Source: Pedobacter heparinus DSM 2366
Lineage (GTDB): Bacteria > Bacteroidota > Bacteroidia > Sphingobacteriales > Sphingobacteriaceae
NCBI RefSeq assembly: GCF_000023825.1
Contig: NC_013061.1
Coordinates: 930,001-994,000 of the forward strand
DNA length: 64,000 bases
Reading direction: 5' to 3'
Shown: one piece after another, positions 62,376-64,000 of the stretch
How positions within the stretch are numbered: position 1 is the first letter of the stretch
How the letters are laid out: every line of letters starts with the position of its first letter
Program-made: the position numbers and the translations under genes
Notes under the pieces: generated by a model
The model's database searches: none
Told to the model about the DNA's origin: nothing
What the model saw: only the letters and a program-made list of their open reading frames with translations

Positions 62376-62723
62376 ATGAAAATTACAGTTCAATCGATCC
62401 ATTTCAATGCAGACCAGAAGTTATTAGATTTTATTCAGAAAAAAGTGGATAAGTTAGATCAGTTCTTTGATCAGATTATCAGTGGTGAAGTGTATTTAAA
62501 ATTAGAGAACGTAGAAGATGAGGCCAATAAGATCAGTGAGATCAAACTGATTGTTCCTGGGGGTACGATGTTTGCGAAAGAGCAGTGTAAGTCGTTCGAA
62601 GAAGCGACGGATTTGGCGATAGAATCCTTGAGAAAACAAATAACCAAACATAAAGATAAGACAAGAATTAAGCTGAGTGAGCACAAGGTGCTTTTGAATG
62701 AGAATGAAGTGTCTGATTATTAG
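62376..62723 (+). CDS. hpf: Ribosome hibernation promoting factor (short form)
   Basis: A 115-residue HPF/RaiA (S30EA) domain protein that binds the 30S A/P-site region and stores idle ribosomes. Motifs include IHFNADQKLLDFIQKKVDKL and the conserved VYLKLENVEDEANKISEIKL part, ending in a helix (AIESLRKQITKHKDK). It has no long C-terminal dimerisation domain. It follows xerC by 14 bases; a strong Shine-Dalgarno precedes it. Confidence 0.93.
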   Translation: MKITVQSIHFNADQKLLDFIQKKVDKLDQFFDQIISGEVYLKLENVEDEANKISEIKLIVPGGTMFAKEQCKSFEEATDLAIESLRKQITKHKDKTRIKLSEHKVLLNENEVSDY

Positions 62724-62750
62724 ATACATATTTTCAAGCTTTTTAATATG

Positions 62751-62784
62751 AAACTGGCAGATTTACTTCTGCCAGTTTTTTTTT
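62751..62784 (+). terminator. Terminator after hpf
   Basis: AAACTGGCAG (62751-62760) pairs with CTGCCAGTTT (62769-62778), an eight-base loop and a T run. Confidence 0.93.
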
Positions 62785-62793
62785 GAAAATAAT

Positions 62794-62824
62794 TTTGTGT
62801 AGTATATAAATTCTTGTAGATTTG
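62794..62824 (+). promoter_or_regulatory. Promoter of the tRNA-tuf operon
   Basis: A -33 TTTG (62794-62797) and -7 TAGATTTG (62817-62824), 19-base spacer. The predicted start near 62830 gives a ~100-nt leader with a GC-rich hairpin (AGGGC/GCCCT at 62840-62852) before the first tRNA. Confidence 0.8.
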
Positions 62825-62930
62825 CATTCCATTTCAGAGAGGGCGTTGCCCTGGTAAGAAAAAGGGAATGTTCTGTGAAAGATTAATATTGTAGAATACA
62901 TTGCTTAAATTGACGCAGTGGATAATATAA

Positions 62931-63003
<73 letters not shown>

Positions 63004-63040
63004 CTTTTAATATAGTATAGGAATATGCGATAATTAAAAG

Positions 63041-63123
63041 GGGGAGATACCAGAGTGGCCAAATGGGACAGACTGTAACTCTGTTGTCGCAAGACTTCGA
63101 AGGTTCGAATCCTTCTCTCCCCA
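63041..63123 (+). tRNA. tRNA-Tyr (anticodon GTA)
   Basis: An 83-nt class II tRNA with a long variable arm. Acceptor GGGGAGA pairs with TCTCCCC, discriminator A; anticodon GTA in GACTGTAACTC. Confidence 0.97.
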
Positions 63124-63133
63124 CAATAAAGAA

Positions 63134-63206
63134 GCGGAAGTAGCTCAGTTGGTAGAGCGATAGCCTTCCAAGCTATAGGTCGCGAGTTCGAACCTCGTCT
63201 TCCGCT
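63134..63206 (+). tRNA. tRNA-Gly (anticodon TCC)
   Basis: A 73-nt cloverleaf. Acceptor GCGGAAG pairs with CTTCCGC, discriminator T; anticodon loop CTTCCAA gives TCC. Confidence 0.97.
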
Positions 63207-63248
63207 CAAAATGGAAAAAGCTGGGCAGATTGCAGCGAAGAATAAAAA

Positions 63249-63320
<72 letters not shown>

Positions 63321-63441
63321 CAAAAAAAAGAGATGCTTTGTGAATCTGTTTATAGACAGCAGCTGAACAAGGTTTTTCGTGTTGAAATAGTATCAAAACA
63401 AATAATAAATAAAAAGTTAACCTACTAATAAGTATAAAAAC

Positions 63442-64000
63442 ATGGCAAAAGAAAAGTTTGACCGCAGCAAGCCGCACTTAAACATCGGCACAATCGGTCA
63501 CGTTGACCACGGTAAAACAACCTTAACAGCAGCTATCACTAAAGTGTTATCTGATGCTGGTTTATCTGAGGCGCGTTCATTTGATTCTATTGACTCTGCT
63601 CCAGAGGAAAAAGAAAGAGGTATCACCATTAATACAGCACACGTTGAATATTCAACGGCTAACCGTCACTATGCACACGTTGACTGTCCAGGTCACGCGG
63701 ATTATGTGAAAAACATGGTTACTGGTGCTGCGCAAATGGATGGAGCTATCATCGTTGTAGCGGCTACAGATGGTCCGATGCCACAAACTCGCGAGCACAT
63801 CCTTTTGGCTCGTCAGGTAGGTGTACCTTCATTGGTTGTATTCATGAACAAAGTGGATATGGTTGATGATCCTGAGTTACTAGAATTAGTAGAGATGGAA
63901 ATTCGTGAATTGTTATCTTTCTATGAATTCCCTGGTGATGATATTCCTGTTATTCAAGGTTCGGCTCTAGGTGGCTTGAACGGAGATCCAAAATGGGTTG
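63442..64000 (+). CDS. tuf: Elongation factor Tu (5' part)
   Basis: The first 186 codons of EF-Tu; the gene runs past the window. [20 protein letters not shown] starts the protein, with the P-loop [10 protein letters not shown], the switch [14 protein letters not shown] and the guanine motif NKVD ([11 protein letters not shown]). The GTPase brings aminoacyl-tRNA to the ribosome. It follows four tRNA genes, an order (Thr-Tyr-Gly-Thr-tuf) also known from Escherichia coli. No strong Shine-Dalgarno precedes it, in contrast to rpsU and hpf. Confidence 0.98.
   Translation, partial: MAKEKFDRSKPHLNIGTIGHVDHGKTTLTAAITKVLSDAGLSEARSFDSIDSAPEEKERGITINTAHVEYSTANRHYAHVDCPGHADYVKNMVTGAAQMDGAIIVVAATDGPMPQTREHILLARQVGVPSLVVFMNKVDMVDDPELLELVEMEIRELLSFYEFPGDDIPVIQGSALGGLNGDPKWV

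Overview
The window comes from a Bacteroidota chromosome, most likely Pedobacter heparinus (Sphingobacteriaceae) or a very close relative. Three things point there. The gene at 5300-6820 encodes a protein that, as far as I recall it, agrees essentially end to end with the crystallised chondroitinase B of that species, with all catalytic and calcium-binding residues at the published numbers. The 65-residue tail at 1-200 matches the C-terminus of its chondroitinase AC. General features are typical of the phylum: SusC/SusD pairs, TAnnTTTG promoter -7 boxes, almost no Shine-Dalgarno sequences, and many lipoproteins with long N-terminal tails. No insertion sequence, prophage or CRISPR array is visible; apart from the polysaccharide loci this is core chromosome.

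Layout. 1-8136 is a chondroitin/dermatan sulfate utilisation locus: end of cslA (PL8), a SusC transporter, a SusD lipoprotein carrying an unusual inserted beta-repeat domain, cslB (PL6) and a GH88 unsaturated glucuronyl hydrolase. 8368-11413 is a signalling cassette: GAF histidine kinase, a protein with a degenerate DisA_N (diadenylate cyclase)-like C-terminus, and a receiver-only response regulator. 11510-13915 is a GH3 glycosidase. 14038-16614 (minus) is an Mla/MCE lipid-transport operon. 16783-20528 holds a methyltransferase, ferritin, a tiny lysine/cysteine-rich protein, a FemAB-like protein and thymidine kinase. 21603-27223 (minus) is the complete mreB-mreC-mreD-mrdA-rodA cell-shape operon, followed by purN-purH.

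29710-33360 holds a ThuA-like protein, a decayed stretch and a GH95 glycosidase whose natural C-terminus is displaced by one frame at an A7 tract. 33617-39182 holds a Tat-exported superoxide dismutase, a GIN-domain protein and a siderophore receptor with a PepSY membrane protein. 39324-48512 is housekeeping (rpsT, radC, pheT, zapA, a likely 6S RNA, rny), but inside it, 40372-43569, sits the most interesting cluster: a secreted EEP-family hydrolase, a divergent Lgt paralogue, a radical SAM enzyme resembling archaeal tetraether lipid synthase (Tes), and a two-helix membrane protein.

48600-57576 contains an Mpo1-like protein, a TonB receptor/beta-helix lipoprotein pair, a transglutaminase-like secreted protein and a fused PlsC-GNAT acyltransferase of OlsF type. 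57744-64000 ends with a helix-hairpin-helix protein, apt, an acyl-CoA dehydrogenase, rpsU, xerC, hpf and the conserved tRNA-Thr/Tyr/Gly/Thr-tuf cluster.

How parts work together: cslA/cslB products are unsaturated disaccharides, imported by SusC/SusD and split by GH88; mre/mrd genes run lateral wall growth; rpsU and hpf, close neighbours, both carry strong Shine-Dalgarno sequences that most genes here lack, which fits translational control tied to bS21 status in this phylum. Everything below is from reading the sequence; no database search was run.
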